Origin: Vibrio sinaloensis DSM 21326
GTDB taxonomy: Bacteria; Pseudomonadota; Gammaproteobacteria; Enterobacterales; Vibrionaceae
Reading direction: 5' to 3'
Assembly (NCBI RefSeq): GCF_000189275.1
Contig: NZ_AEVT01000061.1
Coordinates: forward strand, 1 to 64,000
Length of the DNA: 64,000 nt
The translations under genes and the position numbers were made by a program. How positions within the stretch are numbered: the stretch's first letter is position 1; each line of letters starts with the position of its first letter. Positions 8,776 to 16,238 of the stretch are shown here, in pieces. A model generated the notes under the pieces. The model made no database searches and was not told the origin of the DNA. It saw nothing but the letters and a program-made list of their open reading frames with translations.

Positions 8776-10451
8776 TATTCTTTTCCTCCGCTTACAGCGA
8801 TGACCGAGTTATGTGAACCTTTAAGACAGAGTTTTGCTTGCCCAGTTACGGTATTAACGCACCACGCTGCCCCCGTCCGTTCTGCGTTTGTAGCACTAGT
8901 GAAGTAGGTTTTATCTTGGATAAACGTCAAGAAGGTGCGGTTGTTTTGGTCGTTGTCATCCGCGTTGAAGCTAATTAACGACTTCATTTCGGTTGGTGTC
9001 GGTAAACGCCAATCAGTGAAGCCACACACAGCGAATCTATTCATCTGACTTAGGTAACCAGAGGTATCACAGCGGCGGTTGCCTGAAGAGTTTTCTGCAA
9101 TCGCGCAGGTCACATCAACAGGTACTTTTTCTGGCATCGTCATATTTTCCGCGCCTAACGTTCCACCATTGAGATCATTATCTTCTTCGTACCAGGTGTA
9201 CGTATAACTGTCGTTTTGCCAATTTAATGAAGCGAATTGATAGTCTGCCGGATAGACGTAGTTGTCTGGGTCATCCCTTAGTGCATCTTGCTCCGCTTCT
9301 ACTGCATCTTCGCTGGCAGGTAAAATAACAGTTTCGGAGGGTTTATTTTCTATGTACAACCCCGTGGTATTATCGCGAATACATGCGTACTGCAATGCAT
9401 CTAGTGGTAATGAGTTACCGTGCATGTCGAATTTACTGTAGCTGAATCCATAGCGACCATCTGTGTGCGTCATAGATGGTGCGATATCTGAGCCAAAATC
9501 CGCATCTTGGTTTGGATAGTCTGCTTGCGAACCGGTACTGTCGAAGTCGGTGCCATCAAATCGAGTGACAAAGCCGGTATCGTTAAAGCGCTTGTCGCCT
9601 GGGATATAAATGGAAAGCGACTTTCTATCAGAATCAAGGTTGACATCCGTTGGGTTGGATAAGGTATAAATTAAACTTTCAGCGCCTTCACTGATGTTAT
9701 CTTTAACCGCGGTCACAGAGAAAGTCGCGCTCAACTCGCCTTTGTTTATTGCAATAGATTTGTCGCTGTTTAAGCTGTCAGTGAAGTCGTTTTCATTCAC
9801 CGACCCGGTTTGCGTCAGTTCTAATAAAACATCGAGAGATGAGTAATGGCTTAACTGGACATTGAATGAGTCGCTCTCATCTTCGAGTAATGTCCGATTG
9901 ATCTTTCCAAAGCTTACTGTTGGCTCACCATCATTGTCAGAAATCGTCACAACGGCTTGTCCATTCTCAATGGAATACGCGGAGTTCAACGGTGCAGAAA
10001 TAGAGTAAGTGAGGGTAACATCACCTTCAAAGTAGTTATTATTGCTGATTATTAATGGCAGGTCCGCTGACGTTTGACCAGCAGCGACAGTATATTCTTC
10101 CGCTACTTTTGCTGTGTAGTTCTTAAATTGGCCGCTGCTTCTTGCATTAATATCTGATGTCGTAAGATAAAGAGTCAGGTCGGTTGTTAACGCTTCACTT
10201 AATGTCACTTCAATGTATTTTGTTTCGCTTCCCGATACAGGTTCAGCATAATTAACACTGCTCGCTAGGTTTATTTTACTTGCGGTTGGAGTTGGCGTTG
10301 GACCAGGTGCTGGAGTAGCAGACGACGATGTATTGTTGTTGCTATTGTCTCCAGATAAATCACTGCCACCACTTCCACCCTTACAGCCAAATATTAATAT
10401 CGCAAGTAATGCAACTGCTAATGTACTCTTTCTTAAATTAGTCTTATGCAT
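8775..10451 (-). CDS. Lipoprotein with Calx-beta-like and Lcl_C (DUF1566) domains
   Basis: A 558-residue predicted lipoprotein: hydrophobic leader ALLAILIFGC with the lipidated cysteine at residue 23, then a glycine/serine/proline-rich linker. Residues about 57-285 look like two Calx-beta-type repeats, each with an EYTVAAGQTSADLPL-like segment or a SISEGAES-like segment and the ending VVTISDNDGEP. Residues about 370-558 form an Lcl_C (DUF1566) domain with MNRFAVCGFTDWRLPTPTEMKSL. Eight or so cysteines lie in this last part and could form disulfides. It is the first gene of a two-gene operon with the smaller Lcl_C protein. A surface or cell-envelope role is inferred; no enzyme motif is visible. 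Confidence 0.8.
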   Translation of the reverse strand: MHKTNLRKSTLAVALLAILIFGCKGGSGGSDLSGDNSNNNTSSSATPAPGPTPTPTASKINLASSVNYAEPVSGSETKYIEVTLSEALTTDLTLYLTTSDINARSSGQFKNYTAKVAEEYTVAAGQTSADLPLIISNNNYFEGDVTLTYSISAPLNSAYSIENGQAVVTISDNDGEPTVSFGKINRTLLEDESDSFNVQLSHYSSLDVLLELTQTGSVNENDFTDSLNSDKSIAINKGELSATFSVTAVKDNISEGAESLIYTLSNPTDVNLDSDRKSLSIYIPGDKRFNDTGFVTRFDGTDFDSTGSQADYPNQDADFGSDIAPSMTHTDGRYGFSYSKFDMHGNSLPLDALQYACIRDNTTGLYIENKPSETVILPASEDAVEAEQDALRDDPDNYVYPADYQFASLNWQNDSYTYTWYEEDNDLNGGTLGAENMTMPEKVPVDVTCAIAENSSGNRRCDTSGYLSQMNRFAVCGFTDWRLPTPTEMKSLISFNADDNDQNNRTFLTFIQDKTYFTSATNAERTGAAWCVNTVTGQAKLCLKGSHNSVIAVSGGKE

Positions 10452-10630
10452 GAGATCGATTTGTCCTAGAAATAGAGCTTATATTGTTTGGAATTCTAAC
10501 AGAACCAATGGTTACAAAATATCACTAAATGATTGATAGGAAGTATTAATCACACTTAGGGATATGTTTATTGTATAACCATGGCGGTTGATTATAATGC
10601 CACGCAATTGTCTATTTTTAGGAAACAACA

Positions 10631-11161
10631 ATGAATAAAGGACTTGTCGCACTGCTGTCGATGACAGCTGCTTTTTCTGTAATGGCTGAAGAGCAACCAG
10701 AGTATTTAAAACAAGAGTTGTACGTAGGTGGTAATTTAAGTTCGTATAGCTTAGAGGATAACAATGGTGCTTCTTTCGGTGCACACGTTGGTGCGAAGAA
10801 TATATACAATCAACGCTTCATTGTTGGTGGCGAGTTAGCGGTTTCAGGATATGGTAGCAGTGACTTTGAAAAAGAGTCTAACGCAACGGAACAATATTCA
10901 ATTGCAGGTAATATCCCTTTAGGCGTGAGAATTGATGCTGGTAGCGCACTCAATGTCGATCTTTATGGCTTGTTGGGCTACAAGGTTCTGTTCTTAGATG
11001 GTGCTAAGGACGATTACATTAAAGGTGTGTCTTTTGGTGCGGGTGCTGATTTAGACTTCAACCACTGGGCTTTAGGCCTGCAGTTTACTCAAACCGAGTA
11101 TGACTATGAAATCACGGAAAACAACTTGATGCTAAAAGGAAGCTACAAGTTTAGTTTTTAA
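10631..11161 (+). CDS. Small outer membrane beta-barrel protein
   Basis: A 176-residue protein with a signal peptide (MNKGLVALLSMTAAFSVMA, cleavage near residue 19). The mature part alternates polar and hydrophobic residues in strands rich in glycine and aromatic residues (LYVGGNLSSYSLEDN, FIVGGELAVSGYG, VDLYGLLGYKVLF, FGAGADLDF, YDYEI) and ends in FSF. A terminal phenylalanine is the usual outer membrane insertion signal. Eight strands can be counted roughly, like the OmpA/OmpX or porin-like beta-barrel families. AGGAAAC precedes the ATG. It stands alone between a divergent lipoprotein operon and a convergent ACT-domain gene. The ligand or role is unknown. Confidence 0.75.
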   Translation: MNKGLVALLSMTAAFSVMAEEQPEYLKQELYVGGNLSSYSLEDNNGASFGAHVGAKNIYNQRFIVGGELAVSGYGSSDFEKESNATEQYSIAGNIPLGVRIDAGSALNVDLYGLLGYKVLFLDGAKDDYIKGVSFGAGADLDFNHWALGLQFTQTEYDYEITENNLMLKGSYKFSF

Positions 11162-11171
11162 TAAATGATTG

Positions 11172-11209
11172 CCCCTAGTTGTTGCCACCAACAACTAGGG
11201 GATGGTTTT
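11172..11209 (+). terminator. Strong 13-bp hairpin terminator after the beta-barrel gene
   Basis: CCCCTAGTTGTTG (11172-11184) pairs perfectly with CAACAACTAGGGG (11189-11201) around a 4-base loop. The T run (11206-11209) comes 5 bases later, at the tail of the convergent ACT-domain gene. Confidence 0.65.
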
Positions 11210-11720
11210 ACGCTTCCACCATCACTCGAGTATCTTCACTCAAAGATTCCAGTTCATTTGCGATGTCGTCAATGCTTATTTCTTTCGGTAAGCGTATCGC
11301 CATGTTTGCCGTGAATAGGCTCGAACTGACACCGCCACCTCCGGCAATAAACACACGTTGGCAATCCATATCTAAGATATTAACGCCTTGTCCGTCTAAC
11401 ACGTGGGTGATTTCGTTAACGATACCGGCTCGGTCATTGGAGTCTAAGCGCAACTGGTAAATGGTATCAACGTTATGTGCTTTAGCGTCTGAGTCAACAA
11501 TTTGCACAATAAGATCGGGGTGTCCTTTGAACGCGTCTTGAACGGTTTGTGCGTTATCTACAGGGACATCAACTTTTATGACGGCAGCGACTTGGTCTTC
11601 GATAAAGTTCACTTTACTGATTAACCATTTCCCACCATTTTCATGTGTGATTGCGGCTAACTGCTTGATGGTCGCGGGTGTTGCTTTACCAACGAAGTTG
11701 GCGATAAAGGTAGTGTTCAC
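11208..11720 (-). CDS. Double ACT-domain protein, GcvR-like
   Basis: A 170-residue protein of two ACT domains. The first is about residues 2-80 (TTFIANFVGKATPATIKQLAAI). The second, about 87-168, contains TIYQLRLDSNDRAGIVNEITHVLDGQGVNILDMDC, in which DRAGIVNEIT is the usual ligand-binding loop. The layout resembles the glycine cleavage repressor GcvR, which binds a partner protein rather than DNA. I chose the GTG at 11720 because AGGAGG lies 6 bases before it; an upstream in-frame ATG at 11828 has no such site and adds a segment that does not look like an ACT domain. Ligand and partner cannot be read from the sequence. Confidence 0.75.
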   Translation of the reverse strand: MNTTFIANFVGKATPATIKQLAAITHENGGKWLISKVNFIEDQVAAVIKVDVPVDNAQTVQDAFKGHPDLIVQIVDSDAKAHNVDTIYQLRLDSNDRAGIVNEITHVLDGQGVNILDMDCQRVFIAGGGGVSSSLFTANMAIRLPKEISIDDIANELESLSEDTRVMVEA

Positions 11721-11852
11721 ACTGGGCCTCCTGAAACACAATGAGAGGGAAGGTCTAATTTGAGTGTAGAATGGGAGGCGGTATTGGGTTTGACTCAGGT
11801 CAAGATTTTTACCTAATGCGTTGTTCAAATTACGGTTATTTTACGCCGAGCA

Positions 11853-11882
11853 CAAAAAAAGCGACGGAGTGCGTCGCTTTTC
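11853..11882 (-). terminator. Terminator for the DUF3943 gene
   Basis: AAAGCGAC (11858-11865) pairs with GTCGCTTT (11873-11880). Read on the minus strand the stem is followed by a run of seven T residues, which suits the minus-strand gene ending at 11903. Confidence 0.8.
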
Positions 11883-11902
11883 ATAATAATAGTGATGTGA
11901 GC

Positions 11903-12799
11903 TTAGAAGCTAATTTTCATCTCTACGCCATAGAATGCTTTGTCGTAACTCGCGCCTGCATCCATTGCAAATTGCGCGGCATCTTGGTTACCGAACCAAG
12001 GTGTGCTGCTGTACTGGAATTCGGCACTGCCACCCCAAGCATCACTGACCCAACCATGGATGTGACCCACTGGGTTAAGGAAAAACAGAGTCACATCACC
12101 CATGGTCTCAGAGCCCATGACTTCACCACCGGTCGCGACGATATCCTGCTCTGCTTCAAACATCAGTTCACCGACAACAGCACCAAAAAATGGTGTGATA
12201 AAGATATCTTGCCATGAAGGTACTTCAGCAAACGCCTCTACGCCGTACTCCCAGAAAAATGTCGACATGGTAGCGGAGTAAAGGAAAGATTCGAATTCGT
12301 TGAATCCAGCATGACGAGCAGCTGTATAGTAAACACCACCGAAGTATGGGTGCATAATGTAGTTAAGGAAATGCTCATCACGGTCCCATACAGGACCATC
12401 TGTGACATTATCTTTCCATTTCGTGCCAAGGCCGCTTAGGTTTCGGTCTTCTGCATCCCACTTAGTAATGGATTCTGGCAGTAGCGTCATTAAACCCACA
12501 GTTGCAACACTCAAACCTAAAATTGTGTAGGTTTGACCAGTAAGGTAATCCCAGTCTTTTTCACTTTGTATGGATAAGTATTTAGGGAGTGGGGGCTCTT
12601 CTAGCTTCAGCTCAGTTTCAGTGAGGCCTAGATGATATGGGGCAGAAGCATACGACTGATCTGAATACGAGTACAACGTGTAATTTTCAGCTTGATCAAC
12701 CGTGTAGGAAAACTCAATATGTTGGTTAGAGTTGCTCAGATTTGCGTGAGCTAGGGTAGAGGTTGACAAGATTAAAGCGGCAATGCTTTTTTTGAACAC
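11903..12799 (-). CDS. Exported DUF3943 domain protein
   Basis: A protein of about 298 residues with a signal peptide (SIAALILSTSTLAHA). The central region has the DUF3943 marks HFLNYIMHPYFGGVYYTAARHAGF, FWEYGVEAFAEVPSWQDIFITPFFGAVVGE and a glycine-rich hydrophobic segment. The C-terminal part is beta-rich and ends in MKISF, compatible with an envelope or outer membrane location. I chose GTG at 12799 because GGAG lies 6 bases before it and the signal peptide then begins properly; an ATG at 12835 in the same frame would add 12 residues. The function of this family is unknown. It is a single gene divergent from the CinA-like gene. Confidence 0.7.
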   Translation of the reverse strand: MFKKSIAALILSTSTLAHANLSNSNQHIEFSYTVDQAENYTLYSYSDQSYASAPYHLGLTETELKLEEPPLPKYLSIQSEKDWDYLTGQTYTILGLSVATVGLMTLLPESITKWDAEDRNLSGLGTKWKDNVTDGPVWDRDEHFLNYIMHPYFGGVYYTAARHAGFNEFESFLYSATMSTFFWEYGVEAFAEVPSWQDIFITPFFGAVVGELMFEAEQDIVATGGEVMGSETMGDVTLFFLNPVGHIHGWVSDAWGGSAEFQYSSTPWFGNQDAAQFAMDAGASYDKAFYGVEMKISF

Positions 12800-12971
12800 G
12801 GAAAACTCCACTGCGATTTTAATGATCAGAATCACAATTATCCAATAAAGTCAGAGGAATGGAAACTAGAATTTGTGTTAATGAAACATTTGGCCAAATT
12901 TTTACTCTAAATCTTGTGAAAAGAACAAATTAATAAAGGCGATGTGTGACGCTTACAAGTAAGGACTATGT

Positions 12972-14207
12972 ATGTTGAAAATTGCAATGTTAAGCACAGG
13001 CGAAGAGGTCTTGCATGGAGACATTGTCGATACAAATGCTGCTTGGCTGTCTCAGCTGTTTTTTGAAAATGGCTACTCTTTAACCAAGCGTTCCACTGTC
13101 GGGGACGAGAACTCAGCGCTGGTGGAAGAACTCCTTATGCTGAGCTTTAACTGTGATGTCGTAATCGTAAACGGTGGTCTAGGGCCTACTAGCGATGATT
13201 TAAGTGCGGAAGCGGCGTCTATTGCCGCTGAAACGGAATTGGTCGAGTTTCCGGAGTGGGTTGAAAGGCTGGAAAAATTCTTTGCGGCTCGTCATATGAT
13301 GATGCCCGAAAGCAACCGTAAGCAAGCAATGTTGCCGAGGGGGGCGACATTGATCGACAATCCAATTGGTACCGCATGTGGTTTTAAAGTTCGCATCAAC
13401 GAGTGTGATTTTTACTTTACTCCGGGCGTACCGAGTGAGTTCAAGTTAATGGCCGAGACTCAAATACTGCCAGACCTGAAACACAGCTTTCCTCAGGTGC
13501 AAGGGATGGATTGCAGTAAACTTCATACCTTTGGCACTTCTGAGTCTGCGTTATCAGACAGCTTAGATAAGATTCAGCTTCCGCAAGGTTACTTCCTCGG
13601 TTATCGCTCTTATCTGCCGTATATTGAGGTGAAGCTTTTTGGCCCGAAGGGCGATGTTGATACCCGAGTTAAACTGCTACAGCTAATTTTTAAGTTAATT
13701 GAGCCCAATGTGGTTAGCGTCGATGAGTCTATGCAGCAGCATGTCGGGCATTTGATTCTAGAAAAGAGGTTGTCTATCTCTACGGCAGAGCAGTCGACGC
13801 AAGGCAGCTTATCGCACTGGTTACATTCGAATGAAGAAGCCGCCGAGTTCTGCGGTCATGGATGGGTACTAGGTAATAAAGTCGATGTTGGTCAGGCCGA
13901 TCAAGATTCGCTAGCGGCGGCATTAGCTTTAGCGGGTGCGACCAAAGAGAAGTGCGCGACTGACATCGCGATCGTCACTGGTAAAGTGGTCGAGCAACGC
14001 TTTTCTGTTGCGATTTCAACGAGAGATGGTGAATGGGGTCAAACGCTGTCGTTTAATCGCAAGTTTACCAAAGCCGATCAAGTGTTATTGATCACTACTG
14101 TAGCGGCTGACATGCTGCGTCGCTACCTTGCAGGGAAACCGATGTTTGCAAATTACAGCTCTCTCAAGCGCGACAGAGAAATGTTTGTACCGCAAAGCTT
14201 GCTGTAA
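12972..14207 (+). CDS. CinA/YfaY-family protein with degenerate deamidase domain
   Basis: Residues 1-170 form a molybdopterin-binding (MoCF/CinA-N) domain with STGEEVLHGDIVDTNAAWL, VNGGLGPTSDD and YFTPGVPSEF; this domain in CinA acts as an ADP-ribose pyrophosphatase-like hydrolase. Residues about 250-411 align with the CinA C-terminal NMN deamidase domain, but the catalytic AESCTGG motif is replaced by AEQSTQG and later glycine motifs are weak. It therefore more closely resembles E. coli YfaY than an active PncC/CinA. AAGGA lies 6 bases before the ATG at 12972; the ATG at 12968 is out of frame. Length 411 matches the family. It is a single gene followed by a bulged hairpin. Confidence 0.85.
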   Translation: MLKIAMLSTGEEVLHGDIVDTNAAWLSQLFFENGYSLTKRSTVGDENSALVEELLMLSFNCDVVIVNGGLGPTSDDLSAEAASIAAETELVEFPEWVERLEKFFAARHMMMPESNRKQAMLPRGATLIDNPIGTACGFKVRINECDFYFTPGVPSEFKLMAETQILPDLKHSFPQVQGMDCSKLHTFGTSESALSDSLDKIQLPQGYFLGYRSYLPYIEVKLFGPKGDVDTRVKLLQLIFKLIEPNVVSVDESMQQHVGHLILEKRLSISTAEQSTQGSLSHWLHSNEEAAEFCGHGWVLGNKVDVGQADQDSLAAALALAGATKEKCATDIAIVTGKVVEQRFSVAISTRDGEWGQTLSFNRKFTKADQVLLITTVAADMLRRYLAGKPMFANYSSLKRDREMFVPQSLL

Positions 14208-14245
14208 GTCGCGTAAAAGTGAAAACAACACTTTAAATCCGTGTG

Positions 14246-14291
14246 GCATGCAGTAATAAATGAATGAATATGCTTCTTATTACTCGCATGC
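14246..14291 (+). repeat. Inverted repeat downstream of the CinA-like gene
   Basis: GCATGCAGTAATAA (14246-14259) pairs with TTATTACTCGCATGC (14277-14291) with one bulged base. It could be a weak terminator; the T tract after it is interrupted. The rest of the 234-base gap shows nothing else I can name. Confidence 0.5.
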
Positions 14292-14441
14292 TTTCATAAT
14301 GATTTTATATAACCAAATTGTCTAATGGCTAAGCTGATGATTTCTAACAGAAGCGAATTTTGTCTCTAATTTGCAACGTGCAATTGCGATATTAGATCTT
14401 AAACTAAACATTCGCCGTTAAATTCATCCAGGGAGGTCGTT

Positions 14442-14693
14442 ATGTTCCAGCACTCTAAAATTCTCGTTTGGTATAAGGTTGCAAGCCAAAAAGTCATTTT
14501 AGGAGAGGCGGTTAGCTCAGAGAACTTAGATGCGATTTCTCTTTGGTTAACGGCGCCAGAGGAGAAGGGGAAAGGGGCATCGCTGGGATATCGCCTGTCG
14601 TTGTTTGATGACGATGGCAGAGAAATCGCGGATAAACCGGTGTCGATGCTTACCGCTGATGAGTTTCTCTCTGGAGCCAATATGCGTGCTTAG
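14442..14693 (+). CDS. Hypothetical 83-residue protein
   Basis: I do not recognise this protein. It begins at ATG 14442, 6 bases after GGGAGG, a strong ribosome site, and ends 8 bases before a good terminator, which supports a real gene. The sequence is cytoplasmic in character: no signal peptide or membrane segment, a basic start (FQHSKILVWYKVASQK), and an acidic end containing SLFDDDGREIADKP and TADEFLSGA. It stands between the CinA-like gene and convergent yfaE. Confidence 0.6.
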   Translation: MFQHSKILVWYKVASQKVILGEAVSSENLDAISLWLTAPEEKGKGASLGYRLSLFDDDGREIADKPVSMLTADEFLSGANMRA

Positions 14694-14701
14694 AATGGAA
14701 A

Positions 14702-14728
14702 AAAGCCCAACGACTCGCGCTGGGCTTT
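14702..14728 (+). terminator. Bidirectional terminator between the small gene and yfaE
   Basis: AAAGCCCA (14702-14709) pairs with TGGGCTTT (14721-14728). It lies between convergent genes and has A and T runs suited to both strands. Confidence 0.8.
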
Positions 14729-14744
14729 AAATTTCTTTGCATAT

Positions 14745-15023
14745 TTATGCGCGTTTTTCTTTGATAGAGTAGTTGACTTCATTCAACTCAATATCTGTCT
14801 TCGCTCTACTAATACAAGGTAATATTTCGTCGCCTTGTACGTAAGCCATCGCAAAACCAACGTATTCTACCTCTCCCGATACGAGCTTGCAGCGACAGGC
14901 ACCGCAGTGGCCATCTCGGCAATGGTACTCGGGCTCTAACCCAGCACTCTCCATTGTTTCCAATACAGTGTTTGACGGATTAGATTGAATTGCAGTAGCG
15001 CCGTTGATTTTGATTCGCGGCAT
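14745..15023 (-). CDS. yfaE: 2Fe-2S ferredoxin YfaE, cofactor maintenance for ribonucleotide reductase
   Basis: A 92-residue plant-type [2Fe-2S] ferredoxin. The cluster cysteines are in YHCRDGHCGACRCK and the later EILPCIS. YfaE supplies electrons to rebuild the diferric-tyrosyl radical of NrdB in E. coli. Its start codon overlaps the nrdB stop (TAATG), so translation is coupled. It is the last gene of the nrdA-nrdB-yfaE operon, the same order as in E. coli, and ends at a bidirectional terminator. Confidence 0.92.
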   Translation of the reverse strand: MPRIKINGATAIQSNPSNTVLETMESAGLEPEYHCRDGHCGACRCKLVSGEVEYVGFAMAYVQGDEILPCISRAKTDIELNEVNYSIKEKRA

Positions 15024-16156
15024 TATAGTTCGAAGTCCTTAAAGTCATCAGCGCGGACGTCGCTGTCGATCTGACCGACAAGGTAAGATGAAATTTCAGC
15101 TTCTTGCGGTGCGACCTGTACGTTGTCTGACGATAACCACGCATTAATCCAAGGAATTGGGTTTGAGGTTGCTTCTGGGTAAGCTGCACCTAGTCCAACT
15201 GCTTGCATGCGGATGTTAGTGATGTACTCAACGTATTGGCAAAGAATGTCTTTGTTAAGACCAATCATAGAGCCGTCTTTGAATAGGTATTCTGCCCACT
15301 CTTTTTCTTGCTCCGCTGCTTCTTTAAATAGGTCGAAACATTCTTGCTTACACTCTTCCGCAATTTGCATGAATGAGAAATCGTCTTGACCGTTACGCAG
15401 CAAGTTAATCATGTGCTGTGTACCCGTTAAGTGTAATGCTTCATCACGTGCGATTAGCTTGATAATTTTAGCGTTACCTTCCATCAGCTCACGCTCGGCA
15501 AATGCGAAAGAACAGGCGAAGCTGACGTAGAAACGAATTGCTTCTAAAGCGTTAACTGACATCAAACACAAGTACAACTTCTTCTTCAGGTCGTGAAGTT
15601 TAATCGAGACTTCTTCACCATTGATGGTATGAGTACCTTCGCCGTAACGGTGGTAATCATTGGTGAGTTGAATCAAGTCATCGTAGTAATGAGAGATATC
15701 TTCTGCGCGCTTAAGGATGTGCTCGTTTTCGACAATGTCATCAAATACGATACCCGGATCGTTGACGATATTACGAATAATGTGCGTGTAAGAGCGAGAG
15801 TGGATAGTCTCAGAGAAAGACCATGTCTCAATCCACGTTTCAACTTCAGGAAGCGATACTAGTGGTAGCAGAGCTACGTTAGGGCTGCGACCCTGAATAG
15901 AATCCAATAACGTTTGGTATTTTAGGTTTGAGATGAAGATGTGTTTCTCATGATCTGGCAGCTTGTTGTAATCAATACGGTCGCTGGATACATCCACTTC
16001 TTCAGGACGCCAGAAAAACGAAAGCTGCTTCTCGATCAACTTTTCAAAAATCTCAAATTTTTGTTGGTCGTAACGTGCAACGTTAACGGATTGACCTAAG
16101 AACATTGGTTCTTTTAGTTGGTCATTCTTTTTTCGATTAAAAGTACTGTAAGCCAT
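15023..16156 (-). CDS. nrdB: Class Ia ribonucleotide reductase, beta subunit
   Basis: The small, radical-bearing subunit of aerobic ribonucleotide reductase; 377 residues, usual for the family. Iron-ligand and radical-site regions are visible: [54 protein letters not shown] and [18 protein letters not shown]. It works with NrdA to reduce ribonucleoside diphosphates to deoxy forms for DNA synthesis. The C-terminal tail, which binds NrdA, is acidic and ends in DFKDFEL. An 82-base gap with two hairpins separates it from nrdA. Confidence 0.96.
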   Translation of the reverse strand: MAYSTFNRKKNDQLKEPMFLGQSVNVARYDQQKFEIFEKLIEKQLSFFWRPEEVDVSSDRIDYNKLPDHEKHIFISNLKYQTLLDSIQGRSPNVALLPLVSLPEVETWIETWSFSETIHSRSYTHIIRNIVNDPGIVFDDIVENEHILKRAEDISHYYDDLIQLTNDYHRYGEGTHTINGEEVSIKLHDLKKKLYLCLMSVNALEAIRFYVSFACSFAFAERELMEGNAKIIKLIARDEALHLTGTQHMINLLRNGQDDFSFMQIAEECKQECFDLFKEAAEQEKEWAEYLFKDGSMIGLNKDILCQYVEYITNIRMQAVGLGAAYPEATSNPIPWINAWLSSDNVQVAPQEAEISSYLVGQIDSDVRADDFKDFEL

Positions 16157-16176
16157 GATGCCTCAATTCCTTTTAT

Positions 16177-16235
16177 GCCCCTCACTGAGAGGGGCGAATA
16201 AATTCTTATTACCTAATAATCCACGATAGGATTAT
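16177..16235 (-). repeat. Two hairpins in the nrdA-nrdB spacer
   Basis: GCCCCTC/GAGGGGC (16177-16183 with 16189-16195) and ATAATCC/GGATTAT (16216-16222 with 16229-16235) are both perfect 7-bp stems. Neither has a T run, so they more likely affect mRNA processing or stability between the two subunit genes than end transcription. Confidence 0.6.
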
Positions 16236-16238
16236 GGA

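Noticed and set aside
11771..12217. Plus-strand open frame of 148 codons over the DUF3943 gene
   Set aside because: It lies opposite a gene with a signal peptide and clear family motifs; it has no ribosome site and no recognisable protein features.
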